From positions 347,001 to 411,000 of the forward strand of contig CALYLW010000128.1 of NCBI GenBank assembly GCA_944989445.1: DNA of 64,000 nt, read 5' to 3'. The position numbers and the translations under genes were made by a program. The notes beneath the pieces were generated by a model. That model made no database searches and was not told the origin of the DNA. It saw only the letters and a program-made list of their open reading frames with translations. The stretch comes from Ampullaceana balthica (taxonomy: Eukaryota > Mollusca > Gastropoda > Lymnaeidae). Positions 23,041 through 61,060 of this stretch are shown here, piece by piece (within the stretch, counting starts at the first letter, position 1; the number at the start of each line of letters is the position of its first letter).

Positions 23041-25304
23041 GTTGAAGTTCTAAGGATGAGTAGGAGAAATGTGTTACTATGTTCCACAAATGGAGTTTAA
23101 ATTTGACAAGGTCAAATGTCATGAATTAACACAACAAATAGAGAAGAACATATTGAAATCACAGAAGTACAAGCTCTTGTGAAATCACAGAAGTACAAGC
23201 TCTTGTTATGTGTTCTAAAATATGTTTTTAAAAAGAAGTAATAACAAGTTTTTCTTTTCAAAACACTGACATTGGTCAAGATTTTAAAAAAATTCTTTTT
23301 GAACTTTAGAGAGGCATCAAAACTTGAACTGAAACATTTTTAGGAAAAAAACTTTCATCTGTGAAGGAGCCCACTCTTGGTTGAATAAGCACTCACCATA
23401 ATAATTTTTATTTTTATTTTCCAATCTTTGAAGAGGTCTACAAATGGTTAATTACAATGTTAAAAAATGTCAAACTATTTAAAATATTTGTGTATACTTT
23501 CTATTCTGTTTGTGTTCTATCTTTCCCCCTACCTGAGAAAACAATACCAGTAACTTATAAGGTAATATACACCTTCTTTTGTTAAGGACTAACAAATTGA
23601 ACTTTTGTTTAACTGAATTTTCAGTAGCAATATAAAAAAAATGCCCTTGTCATCTGCAATGTGTTAATGTCTACATCAGAAATGTATGTTTCTTATCACA
23701 TGGACAAAATCCATGGAGGAAAGGATGCTCCCTAAAGTAGACTAATAAGCTCAGGAAACTTCCACAATATACAAATACTATTGACAAGAGATAACAGTGC
23801 TTATATACACATTTTATTAGTGAATTTTATTTAAAAAATTATATCTTCATGACAAATAAATCTTTTTTTTTATAGCTAAAACCATTTAATAATGTGTCGA
23901 AAGTAAAGTGCAAGTAACATTCTTAATGTAATTGTAATTGCTATAAGTCTTGTCAGCTCAGGGATTACATTTATTGGCTTGTTCTCTTGTTCACTCACTG
24001 ACATTGTTGCTTTGAGCCCTTACCTATGTTTAGAAATGACTCTTACTGCCATTTTTTAGTATATCAACAAAAAGGTCTGATGAACAGCCCGAAAAACCTG
24101 CCAATGGTCACGCTACTTGCTATAATATCTCATGTCTAGTGACACAATATAAAGAGCTTTTAAGTAAAGAAATACCCCCCCCCCGATATGTGTGTGTGGG
24201 GGGTAGGTGGGTGATATAGAATACAAACTCAATGTATTCATGCAAGGTTTATGACAGATTATCTTTCTTTTAAAACAACAAATTGGGCTCGTGAATAATT
24301 TCTGAACTGTATGAAAAATTGATAAAACTCTTATTAACAATAACATTTGATAATTTTCTTGTACAAAAACGGATTAAACTCTTATTAACATTGGATAATT
24401 TCCTTGTGCAAAAAAAACTCACTAGATTCAACAGGATATAAGACTAATTTTTTGTTTAAATATTAAAAATGTATGTCACTGTTGGTGTACATATATCTTA
24501 TGAACTGAAATGAACATTAAGTCTCTCTGTGTAATGTTATTGAAATACATTTGTCTAAACTTGTTAGTCTTGTTATATTTATGACTTAAGGATGTTCTAG
24601 TTTGCATATTCACTGACTGATTTGTTTAGTAGTTTTCTTACGCTACTCTCATCAGTGTCTGAAACTCAACCTTAGCATTTCTTTGACATGTTCTCTTGTC
24701 ACGTGACTCCAGAAGGCCAATTAGGGGTAAGCCATTGACAGAATAGATGTTAACTATTGAGCACAGTGTCAGGGTATGAGAATCACTGGTCTTAAATGTG
24801 ATACAAAATAGTGTAGTATAGTTGTGCGCACCAGACTATTGTGGTGGCACAAAGCGTGACAGGGTGTGAAAGGAATGGAAGCAAATTAACGTCTGTTGGA
24901 TACTTTGTGGAGATAATTAAACTTGTTGATAATTGTGACTGGACTTATGTTGATGTTTGAATATCATTGAACAAGAGCTAACATATTCAGAACCCAGTAT
25001 GCAACACACAGTATGAGTATGGTTTCCTTTTCTTCTCCCACCCTTTTAATTGTGAGGTTTTCTCTATCAATCCCCCCCCCACCCGTGAGCTGTACTTGTA
25101 ACAGTGCAACCAACAACTGTGTCTTTACACATTCTTTGAGCTAAAGGGTTTTTTCATGTCATTATCAGCTCTTGAACAGAGCCCATTGATTGGTTGGACA
25201 CTTGACGCCTCATGACGCATTACTCTCTACTCTGAATTTGAGAAAGTGTTTCCGCAGATTTGAGGAACTTTAGATGATACTCTCAAATGTTCCAGTGGGT
25301 TCCC
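23041..25304. other. HDAC3 3' flank and receptor 3' flank (convergent)
   Basis: No supported ORF. An AATAAA at about 23856 could serve HDAC3. A poly-C tract with a (TG) run lies at 24175-24205. The receptor 3' UTR enters from the right; its polyadenylation site is not evident. Confidence 0.5.
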
Positions 25305-50664
<25,360 letters not shown>

Positions 50665-50669
50665 CTGCA

Positions 50670-50925
50670 AGACAAAATTAGTGGACTGGAGTAGCCAAAT
50701 TAGTGGACTGGAGTAGCCAAATTAGTGGACTGGAGTAGCCAAATTAGTGAACTGGAGTAGCCAAATTAGTTGACTGGAGTAGCCAAATTAGTGGACTAGA
50801 GTAGCCAAATTAGTGGACTGGAGTAGCCAAATTAGTTGACTGGAGTAGCCAAATTAGTGGACTAGAGTAGCCAAATTAGTGGACTAGAGTAGCCAAATTA
50901 GTGGTTTGGAATACACAAATTAGTA
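50670..50925. repeat. 22-bp minisatellite abutting a receptor 3' splice site, ~10 copies
   Basis: The + strand unit is GTGGACTGGAGTAGCCAAAT plus TA. On the receptor strand it reads CTACTCCAGTCCACTAATTT and ends only a few bases before the CAG acceptor at 50665-50667. Each unit holds a CTAAT branch-point-like motif. Confidence 0.95.
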
Positions 50926-51300
50926 GATTGTGACAGCTGTAATAATTCGTTTTCCTAAAGATTAAAGCCCCTCCCACATGAAAAATGCATAACTAATTCA
51001 TAGGATTTGTCATTGTTTAGACAGGAAAACGTCACATGACATTACTCTATGTCACTATTTTAAAGAATGTTTTAGCAAAACACAAATACGATATAGAAGT
51101 AACACTAGTAATTAATATTTTCTAGCAAATAGAGTTGTAAACAAATGATTGACTTGGGCAAGTCAACTAAATGACTTAAATAGACGCAGATTTATCATTG
51201 AAAACCCGGATATTTGATGAATGTCTTCATAAAAGAATTAAAATTAAAACTGAATTCCTCGCATAGTTCTATTTAATAATTCCTGCTATTTTATGACAAG
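50926..51300. other. Receptor intron or upstream region, nothing recognised
   Basis: AT-rich, no coding signal. No further receptor exon is seen here. Confidence 0.5.
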
Positions 51301-51308
51301 GCTTAGTC

Positions 51309-51627
51309 CAGAGGTCAGGAAACCATGGCTCGCGAGCCAGATGTGGCTCTATTGATGACTGCATCCTGCTTTCGGACAAATGTTCGATTATTAAAAAAAA
51401 AGAAACTCCTTTGATCTGCATATTAATTGCATATTAAAAACAGCAAAACAAGGTTATTAAAAAGAATTCAAAGACATAATTATTGTTCTTTTAGTGTTGA
51501 AATTACAAAAAATTCACAAATTTACTTGAATTTTTAGTTTTAAACATAATCTATGGCTCTCAAATAACTGCTTTTCAAAATATGTGATGTTTATGGCTCT
51601 CTGAGACAAAAAGTTTTCCGACCCCTG
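51309..51627. mobile_element. hAT-type MITE, 8-bp target duplication with one mismatch
   Basis: Inverted ends CAGAGGTCAGGAAACC and (complement) CCAGGGGTCGGAAAAC. GCTTAGTC (51301-51308) and GCCTAGTC (51628-51635) flank it. ATGGCTCGCGAGCC near the left end and TATGGCTCTC near the right are typical of hAT non-autonomous families. Confidence 0.8.
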
Positions 51628-51665
51628 GCCTAGTCTGTTTTACCGGAAGTGGAACTCGGTAAATA

Positions 51666-52094
51666 GTGTCTGCCTTTCAAGGATATTCAAAACTGACTAG
51701 AATAACACCATTAGTTAAATCATTAAACCTTGAAACACTAGAGGATAGAAGAACCAAGAGTAAAGTAGTAATCATACATAAAGCAATTAACTCTAATTTA
51801 GAAATACAACACAAAGATAACTTAATACAACCTTCAGATAGACATAAGGATAAAAACACCTTTCTTATTCCGTATGCAAGAACAAACTCATACAAATTTT
51901 CGTTCTTCCCGTCCGGAATTCGGGCGTGGCATGGATTGCCTGAAGAAACCAGGAAAGCCAACACTTTATCAACATTTAAAACTCTAATAAGAATGCAGGA
52001 CTAAACACAAACCATAGATAAGCGTAGGACGCAATAATCTTCTATATAGAAGGAGCGTCTGAAACAGATAAGAAGATAAGATAAGATAAGATAA
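51666..52094 (+). pseudogene. CR1/jockey-like LINE: RT C-terminus and 3' tail
   Basis: A 112-codon open frame has LNLETLEDRRTKSKVVIIHK, HKDKNTFLIPYARTNS and GIRAWHGLPEETRKA, the usual end of a LINE RT protein, then a stop and the family's 3' tail ending in GATAA repeats. It is 5'-truncated but the remaining frame is intact, so it may be the youngest of the copies here. Confidence 0.88.
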
Positions 52095-52244
52095 GGAAAT
52101 TTGTTACAAAGAATTCAAAGCATTAACAGCAATAATTCATCGGTTTCTAAAAATACATCTTAAAAATTAGCTCAGTGATCAATAAATTATTTGAAAATGT
52201 CTTGTCTTCTTTCATTTTCATTCATGATTTGTATATCAAACAAA

Positions 52245-52480
52245 TAGGGTAAGATGACCACACGACCAGTGTAAGATGACCACAGGACCAGTGTAAGATG
52301 ACCACATGATCAGTGTAAGATGACCGCACAACCAGTGTAATATGACCGCAAGACCAGTGTAAGATGACCACACGACCAGTGTAAGATGACCACACGACCG
52401 GTTTAAGATGACCACACGACCAGTATAAGATGACCACACGACCAGTAAAAGATGAGCACACGACCAGTGTAAGATGAATT
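52245..52480. repeat. 22-bp minisatellite, ~11 copies
   Basis: Units GTAAGATGACCACACGACCA plus GT, with variants at the CACGA part. Complement ORFs (VVWSSYTGR) are artefacts. Confidence 0.93.
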
Positions 52481-52539
52481 CAAACATATAGCGTTAGACG
52501 GACACATATATTTCCATCATGCGTTGCTCCGCCCAACGT

Positions 52540-53815
52540 ATGATTGTGAGGAGGTGTTGGGATTGTGATAAGGTGTGGAGATTGTGAGGAGGTGTGGAGA
52601 TTGTTAGGAGGTGTGGATATTGTAATAAGGTGTGGAGATTGTGAGGAGGTGTGGAGATTGTGAGGAGGTGTGGAGATTTTGAGGAGGTGTGGATATTGTA
52701 ATAAGGTGTGGAGATTGTGAGGAGGTGTGGAGATTGTGAGGAGGTGTGGAGATTGTGAGGAGGTGTGGAGATTGTGAGGAGGTGTGGATATTGTAATAAG
52801 GTGTGGAGATTGTGAGGAGGTGTGGAGATTGTTACGAGGTGTTGAGATTGTGAGGAGGTGTGGAGATTGTGAGGAGGTGTGGAGATTGTGAGGAACAGTG
52901 TAAGATGAATACAAACATATAGCGTTAGACGGACACATATATTTCCATCATGCGTTGCTCCGCCCAACGTATGATTGTGAGGAGGTGTTGGGATTGTGAT
53001 AAGGTGTGGAGATTGTGAGGAGGTGTGGAGATTGTGAGGAGGTGTGGATATTGTAATAAGGTGTGGAGATTGTGAGGAGGTGTGGAGATTGTGAGGAGGT
53101 GTGGATATTGTGAGGAGGTGTGGATATTGTGAGGACGTGTGGATATTGTGAGGAGGTGTTGAGATTGTTAGGAGGTGTTGAGATTGTGAGGAGGTGTGGA
53201 GATTGTGAGGAGGTGTGGAGATTGTGAGGAGTCGTGGAGATTGTGAGAAGGTCCGGAGATTGTTAGGAGGTGTGGAGATTGTGAGGAGGTGTGGAGATTG
53301 TTAGGAGGTGTTGAGATTGTGAGGAGGTGTGGAGATTGTGAGGAGGTGTGGAGATTGTGAGGAGGTGTGGAGATTGTGATAAGGTGTGGAGATTGTGATA
53401 AGGTGTGGAGATTGTGAGGAGGTGTGGAGATTGTGATACGTTGTGGAGATTGTGAGGAGGTGTGGAGATTTTGTGGAGGTCTGGAGATTGTGAGGAGGTT
53501 TGGAGATTGTGTGGAGGTGTGGAGATTGTGTGGAGGTGTGGAGATTGTGTGGAGGTGTGGAGATTGTGTAGAGGTTTGGAGATTGTGTGGAGGTTTGGAG
53601 ATTGTGTGGAGGTTTGGAGATTGTGTGGAGGTGTGGAGATTGTGTGGAGGTGTGGAGATTGTGTGGAGGTTTGGAGATTGTGCGGAGGTGTGGAGATTGT
53701 GAGGAGGTGTGGAGATTGTGAGGAGGTGTGGAGATTGTGTGGAGGTGTGGAGATTGTGATAAGGTGTGGAGATTGTGTGGAGGTGGGGAGATTGTGATAA
53801 AGTGAGGAGATTGCG
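52540..53815. repeat. 19-bp minisatellite, more than 60 copies, with a duplicated ~430 bp block
   Basis: The unit is GAGGAGGTGTGGAGATTGT with variants. A non-repeat segment (AACATATAGCGTTAGACGG to CCCAACGTATGATTG) occurs at 52485-52545 and again at 52912-52975 with one base changed, so the array and its left border were duplicated together. The right part shifts to a GTGTGGAGGTGTGGAGATT form. Confidence 0.94.
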
Positions 53816-53835
53816 TATGTATGTTTCACGAACAT

Positions 53836-54143
53836 ACTGTTTGACCTAGTGAAGACTAATTAATTTTGTTTTAGCTGACTACCATGGAAGTTGTTTACGA
53901 CAAATAAAAAGTTTGATCAAAATCTGATTAATTCCAACTTCGCTCCGTAAATATCCGGACATTCACCGAAAGGTCAAGAAATATTTGACGAAAGATTTGT
54001 CTGACTTTTGTTGACTTTTCATTACGTTAAGCCCATGCACCGAAATAAAAGTGTTAAATTTATTTTTATTAGGCAACGTTTCTTTGATTATAGAATGTGT
54101 GTGTATAGTGTAGTGTATATATATATATATAAATATATATATA
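53836..54143. other. Unique AT-rich stretch, nothing recognised
   Basis: No gene; ends in a TA microsatellite next to the hAT-type element. Confidence 0.5.
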
Positions 54144-54144
54144 T

Positions 54145-54833
54145 TAGGGCTGCGGAAATTAACTATTAATTTCTCGATTAATCGTAAATTTTTTTTATCG
54201 ATTAAAATTATTTTAATCGATAAAAATTCGATTAAAATTCAAAAAAAATATTTATAATATTTTTAATTTTTTTTATTAATAAATAATTAATTATTAATAA
54301 TTAATAATAATTTATATATTTTTTACGTACAAACTTCTCCCGCGTAATATTATAATTTATTTTATCAATTTATGTGGACCGGCAGACGTCAACTAAAAAA
54401 TGGCTGACAGCATCAGAGCAGTTAAATTTAAACATACAACTGGAAAGATGAGCAAACATTATGTTTCTAAGCTAACTGCGGATGGCAAAGTCGAAGATGG
54501 TGAAAATGTTTATTGTGTTCACTGCTATAAACTATTCTCTTTTAAAGGATCAAATACATCGCTGACGCACCACCTTCATCAAAACATCCGATCAAGTATC
54601 AACACATTGTCATAAAATTTAGATCAAAATATTCTTAATTTTCAACACCTGTGAGACAGGGCAAATAACTCAATAAAAAAGTCAATTACCTGTTTTTGTT
54701 ACTTCCCTTGAAATGTTCAGTATAATGACTTCATAAATTTCTATTTTTGACTTTAATCGAAATTATCGATTAATTAATCGTTAATTTTTCAAAAAGTTAA
54801 CGATAAAATTTAAATTAATCAATAACAGCCCTA
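54145..54833 (+). mobile_element. Internally deleted hAT element that keeps a BED zinc finger
   Basis: The ends TTAGGGCTGCGG and (complement) TTAGGGCTGTTA are inverted and both sides are TATATA. AATCGATTAA-type stretches mark both subterminal regions. The only coding part is 54400-54615. Related ends are at 3484-3536 and perhaps 20175-20565. Confidence 0.78.
54400..54615 (+). pseudogene. BED-type zinc finger, N-terminus of a hAT transposase
   Basis: The 71-codon frame from ATG has YCVHCYKLFSFKGSNTSLTH, with C-X2-C and then H-X4-H in the following HHLHQ, the BED finger pattern of ZBED/hAT transposases, which binds the element's ends. The frame then stops, with no catalytic domain. It could produce a DNA-binding fragment, but more likely it is a deletion remnant. 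Confidence 0.7.
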
Positions 54834-54839
54834 ATATAT

Positions 54840-55595
54840 ATATATTGTTATTTAATGAGTATTTTTTATGATTAATAGTTAAATTAATTATTCATGTAAC
54901 TTGAAGTATAATACAGGTTTATTTGAATGTCTTTGTATTCAAATATTTTGGATAAAGGAATAATAAAATCGGATGCTGAAGAGAGTATTAATAAATCCTT
55001 GAAGTTGAAACTAAAATTTTGTATGTACTTTATAACGAACTATGACACACTCGGCACAATCTGGTGGTAAGCACTTCACCATCCAACTAGGTCATTATTT
55101 TGTCACTTACAAAGGACACTGCTTTCACATTTAATAAAAAAAAACTCGTTAAGTACTGTGTCGATGGTCGTGACCATTGTGCTAGATGTGTATAACAAAT
55201 GTATCTTCAATAACATGGATGTGCGGTGGATTATTTTATTTCATTCATGATTTGTTTTTTCGCTGTATATTTATCGATATCGACCTACATCCCCCCTCCC
55301 CCACAAGAGTACTGACGAGAAGCAGACACCTTCGCTCTTTCCTTCATTAAATAAACCAACTTAATTTGATCGAAGATATTTCCAAAACAGATGGTCATAT
55401 TGATGTTTCATTCCCTCCATTAGCCATTCTTTTTTTTAATTCTGTTGTTGTCAATTTTCACAAAATGGCATGGAACCACGGCTGAGGATGGTGGGGGTGG
55501 TGGGGGGCGGTGGTTCGTCCGGTATGACCTTTGGGGTGGGGCTTTGGGGGTGTACATTTTATACTGCAGCAAGGGTGGCCACCCCCTGGAGTGGT
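54840..55595. other. AT-rich stretch, then a G-rich segment, no gene
   Basis: Nothing coding is recognised. A GGTGGGGGTGGTGGGGGGCGG tract lies near 55490-55510. Confidence 0.45.
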
Positions 55596-55599
55596 TTGT

Positions 55600-55735
55600 G
55601 GTCAACCCAAGAGTGCTCTGTGGCCAACCTTAGAGTGGTCTGTGGCCAACCCTGGAGTGGTCTGTGGCCAACCCTGAAGTGGACTGTGGCCAACCCTGAA
55701 GTGGTCTGTGGCCAAGCCTGGAGTGGTCTGTGAGA
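55600..55735. repeat. 21-bp minisatellite, 6-7 copies
   Basis: GTGGCCAACCCTGGAGTGGTC-like units with small changes. ORFs over it are artefacts. Confidence 0.9.
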
Positions 55736-56709
55736 CGCTACACTAGAGTAACAATTACTAGTCAATATACATAATTCCCGTTGTCTGTATGTATGGATGT
55801 AACTAGGTGGCACTGCGAAATTTGTAATGCTGTTAGGTGGCGCTGCGATCGATATTGTTTTATAGTGCTGCACCAAAAATAACACTTTTCGAACGTTCCG
55901 CATAAAATTGTTCAATATGATAATAAATGAATCAAATAAAAATTAATTAAATAAATGAAAGTTCTGTATTACGTTATTTTAAAATCTGATGTGTATTTAT
56001 TTTGAAAACTTCCGTCATTTTTGACGGGTAATACGCTAGTATAACATAATTTACACTTGATAAACCAAAAAAAAATCAAGCAAAAAACAACAAACAAACA
56101 AACAAACAAACAAAAACTTAAAAAAACCAGACGCAATTTACAATAGATCTACAAAAAACTAGACTTTCAAAAATTCGGGGGAAAAAAATCAGACATCCCC
56201 CCCAAAAAATAATAATGAAAAATAATATGGCCATGTACATAAAAATCCCGACAAAAGTGGTAATCAACATGGCGGCCACTGATAGTAAGAATGCAGACGA
56301 AAATACGACAGACAACATGTCTTAGAAAGGTATTTACTAAACACTATATAAGCTTAGCTTACGAATTTTGGCATAATGTTAATGTTTGAGCATTGTTTAG
56401 AAGAAATGGCGATGTTGTATTTTGAAGAATGTCTTGCTGATTTCTGTTAATTCTGTTAACGAATGAACTCGTCTAGACAACAACTCAAACGTCTCTGTGA
56501 GGTAAGTCGAAAAATGTGTGAAAAATGTCCCAGTTAAGGAATGAATTTATAGATATTTTTGTTATTCTTTTGTTAAGGGTCGTTATGTTGGGGCCGTTTG
56601 GTCCTGGGCCAAAATGAAGATACGCCCATTTGTAAAAAAAATGCCCCCATGAAAATGCCCTAAGATCACTAAGTTATCACTCCTTAGTTTATGTTCCTAC
56701 AGAACTGTT
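55736..56709. other. Spacer with dispersed repeat pieces and a CAAA microsatellite
   Basis: A dispersed block at 55865-55925 is shared with 40185-40230. (CAAA)n lies at 56088-56116. The AT-rich rest shows nothing supported. Confidence 0.5.
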
Positions 56710-59700
56710 CATTGTCTACACAACGACACAGCCCCACCGTACCTGGACATTGTCTACACAACGACACAGCCCCACCGTACCTGGACATTGTCTACACAAC
56801 GACACAGCCCCACCGTACCTGGACATTGTCTACACAACGATACAGCCCCACCGTACCTGGACATTGTCTACACAACGATACAGCCCCACCGTACCTGGAC
56901 ATTGTCTACACAACGATACAGCCCCACCGTACCTGGACATTGTCTACACAACGATACAACCCCACCGTACCTGGACATTGTCTACACAACGATACAGCCC
57001 CACCGTACCTGGACATTGTCTACACAACGATACAGCCCCACCGTACCTGGACATTGTCTACACAACGATACAGCCCCACCGTACCTGGACATTGTCTAAA
57101 CAACGATACAGCCCCACCGTACCTGGACATTGTCTACACAACGATACAACCCCACCGTACCTGGACATTGTCTACACAACGATACAGCCCCACCGTACCT
57201 GGACATTGTCTACACAACGATACAGCCCCACCGTACCTGGACATTGTCTACACAACGATACAGCCCCACCGTACCTGGACATTGTCTACACAACGATACA
57301 GCCCCACCGTACCTGGACATTGTCTACACAACGATACAGCCCCACCGTACCTGGACATTGTCTACACAACGATACAACCCCACCGTACCTGGACATTGTC
57401 TACACAACGATACAGCCCCACCGTACCTGGACATTGTCTACACAACGATACAGCCCCACCGTACCTGGACATTGTCTACACAACGATACAGCCCCACCGT
57501 ACCTGGACATTGTCTACACAACGATACAGCCCCACCGTACCTGGACATTGTCTACACAACGATACAACCCCACCGTACCTGGACATTGTCTACACAACGA
57601 TACAGCCCCACCGTACCTGGACATTGTCTACACAACGATACAGCCCCACCGTACCTGGACATTGTCTACACAACGATACAACCCCACCGTACCTGGACAT
57701 TGTCTACACAACGATACAGCCCCACCGTACCTGGACATTGTCTACACAACGATACAGCCCCACCGTACCTGGACATTGTCTACACAACGATACAGCCCCA
57801 CCGTACCTGGACATTGTCTACACAACGATACAGCCCCACCGTACCTGGACATTGTCTACACAACGATACAACCCCACCGTACCTGGACATTGTCTACACA
57901 ACGATACAGCCCCACCGTACCTGGACATTGTCTACACAACGATACAGCCCCACCGTACCTGGACATTGTCTACACAACGATACAACCCCACCGTACCTGG
58001 ACATTGTCTACACAACGATACAGCCCCACCGTACCTGGACATTGTCAGCACAACGATACAACCCCACCGTACCTGGACATTGTCTACACAACGATACAGC
58101 CCCACCGTACCTGGACATTGTCTACACAACGATACAGCCCCACCGTACCTGGACATTGTCTACACAACGATACAACCCCACCGTACCTGGACATTGTCTA
58201 CACAACGATACAGCCCCACCGTACCTGGACATTGTCTACACAACGATACAACCCCACCGTACCTGGACATTGTCTACACAACGATACAGCCCCACCGTAC
58301 CTGGACATTGTCTACACAACGATACAGCCCCACCGTACCTGGACATTGTCTACACAACGATACAGCCCCACCGTACCTGGACATTGTCTACACAACGATA
58401 CAGCCCCACCGTACCTGGACATTGTCTACACAACGATACAACCCCACCGTACCTGGACATCGTCTACACAACGATACAGCCCCACCGTACCTGGACATTG
58501 TCTACACAACGATACAGCCCCACCGTACCTGGACATTGTCTACACAACGATACAGCCCCACCGTACCTGGACATTGTCTACACAACGATACAGCCCCACC
58601 GTACCTGGACATTGTCTACACAACGATACAACCCCACCGTACCTGGACATTGTCTACACAACGATACAGCCCCACCGTACCTGGACATTGTCTACACAAC
58701 GATACAGCCCCACCGTACCTGGACATTGTCTACACAACGATACAGCCCCACCGTACCTGGACATTGTCTACACAACGATACAGCCCCACCGTACCTGGAC
58801 ATTGTCTACACAACGATACAGCCCCACCGTACCTGGACATTGTCTACACAACGATACAACCCCACCGTACCTGGACATTGTCTACACAACGATACAGCCC
58901 CACCGTACCTGGACATTGTCTACACAACGATACAGCCCCACCGTACCTGGACATTGTCTACACAACGATACAGCCCCACCGTACCTGGACATTGTCTACA
59001 CAACGATACAGCCCCACCGTACCTGGACATTGTCTACACAACGATACAACCCCACCGTACCTGGACATTGTCTACACAACGATACAGCCCCACCGTACCT
59101 GGACATTGTCTACACAACGATACAGCCCCACCGTACCTGGACATTGTCTACACAACGATACAACCCCACCGTACCTGGACATTGTCGACACAACGATACA
59201 GCCCCACCGTACCTGGACATTGTCAGCACAACGATACAACCCCACCGTACCTGGACATTGTCTACACAACGATACAGCCCCACCGTACCTGGACATTGTC
59301 TACACAACGATACAGCCCCACCGTACCTGGACATTGTCTACACAACGATACAACCCCACCGTACCTGGACATTGTCTACACAACGATACAACCCCACCGT
59401 ACCTGGACATTGTCTACACAACGATACAGCCCCACCGTACCTGGACATTGTCTACACAACGATACAGCCCCACCGTACCTGGACATTGTCTACACAACGA
59501 TACAACCCCACCGTACCTGGACATTGTCTACACAACGATACAGCCCCACCGTACCTGGACATTGTCTACACAACGATACAACCCCACCGTACCTGGACAT
59601 TGTCTACACAACGATACAGCCCCACCGTACCTGGACATTGTCTACACAACGATACAGCCCCACCGTACCTGGACATTGTCTACACAACGATACAGCCCCA

Positions 59701-60699
59701 CCGTACCTGGACATTGTCTACACAACGATACAGCCCCACCGTACCTGGACATTGTCTACACAACGATACAGCCCCACCGTACCTGGACATTGTCTACACA
59801 ACGATACAGCCCCACCGTACCTGGACATTGTCTACACAACGACACAGCCCCACCGTACCTGGACATTGTCTACACAACGATACAACCCCACCGTACCTGG
59901 ACATTGTCTACACAACGATACAACCCCACCGTACCTGGACATTGTCTACACAACGATACAGCCCCACCGTACCTGGACATTGTCTACACAACGATACAGC
60001 CCCACCGTACCTGGACATTGTCTACACAACGATACAACCCCACCGTACCTGGACATTGTCTACACAACGATACAGCCCCACCGTACCTGGACATTGTCTA
60101 CACAACGATACAACCCCACCGTACCTGGACATTGTCTACACAACGATACAGCCCCACCGTACCTGGACATTGTCTACACAACGATACATCCCCACCGTAC
60201 CTGGACATTGTCTACACAACGATACAGCCCCACCGTACCTGGACATTGTCTACACAACGATACAGCCCCACCGTACCTGGACATTGTCTACACAACGATA
60301 CAGCCCCACCGTACCTGGACATTGTCTACACAACGATACAGCCCCACCGTACCTGGACATTGTCTACACAACGACACAGCCCCACCGTACCTGGACATTG
60401 TCTACACAACGATACAGCCCCACCGTACCTGGACATTGTCTACACAACGATACAGCCCCACCGTACCTGGACATTGTCTACACAACGATACAGCCCCACC
60501 GTACCTGGACATTGTCTACACAACGACACAGCCCCACCGTACCTGGACATTGTCTACACAACGACACAGCCCCACCGTACCTGGACATTGTCTACACAAC
60601 GATACAACCCCACCGTACCTGGACATTGTCTACACAACGACACAGCCCCACCGTACCTGGACATTGTCTACACAACGACACAGCCCCACCGTACCTGGA
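56710..60699. repeat. 38-bp minisatellite, 105 copies without net indel
   Basis: The unit begins CATTGTCTACACAACGATAC and continues AGCCCCACCGTACCTGGA. The block is exactly 105 x 38 = 3990 bp. Variants are few: ACAGCC/ACAACC in many units, CGACAC for CGATAC in the first three and several of the last units, and rare ones such as GTCAGCAC at 58046 and 59224. The unit has no stop in any forward frame, so all three frames stay open for over 1300 codons. These ORFs encode one 38-residue period and are not credible genes. Confidence 0.97.
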
Positions 60700-61060
60700 C
60701 ATTGTTACAACTGTGGGTTGTCTAAACTGTTTGTGGCTAGACATCCACACAGCCCCACCGTACCTGGACATTGTTACAACTGTGGGTTGTCTAAACTGTT
60801 TGTGGCTAGACATCCACACAGCCCCACCGTACCTGGACATTGTTACAACTGTGGGTTGTCTAAACTGTTTGTGGCTAGACATCCACACAGCCCCACCGTA
60901 CCTGGACATTGTTACAACTGTGGGTTGTCTAAACTGTTTGTGGCTAGACATCCACACAACCCCACCGTACCTGGACATTGTTACAACTGTGGGTTGTCTA
61001 AACTGTTTGTGGCTAGACATCCACACAGCCCCATCGTACCTGGACATTGTTACAACTGTT
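60700..61060. repeat. 69-bp minisatellite continuing the 38-bp array, 5 copies and a part
   Basis: Units start at 60700, 60769, 60838, 60907 and 60976, with a partial at 61045. Each shares the last ~25 bp and first ~7 bp with the 38-bp unit and adds a middle with ACTGTGGGTTGTCTAAACTG. The 38-bp unit looks like a shortened, amplified relative of this one. Confidence 0.95.

Noticed and set aside
52222..53835. ORFs of 79-190 codons on both strands
   Set aside because: 22-bp and 19-bp minisatellites.
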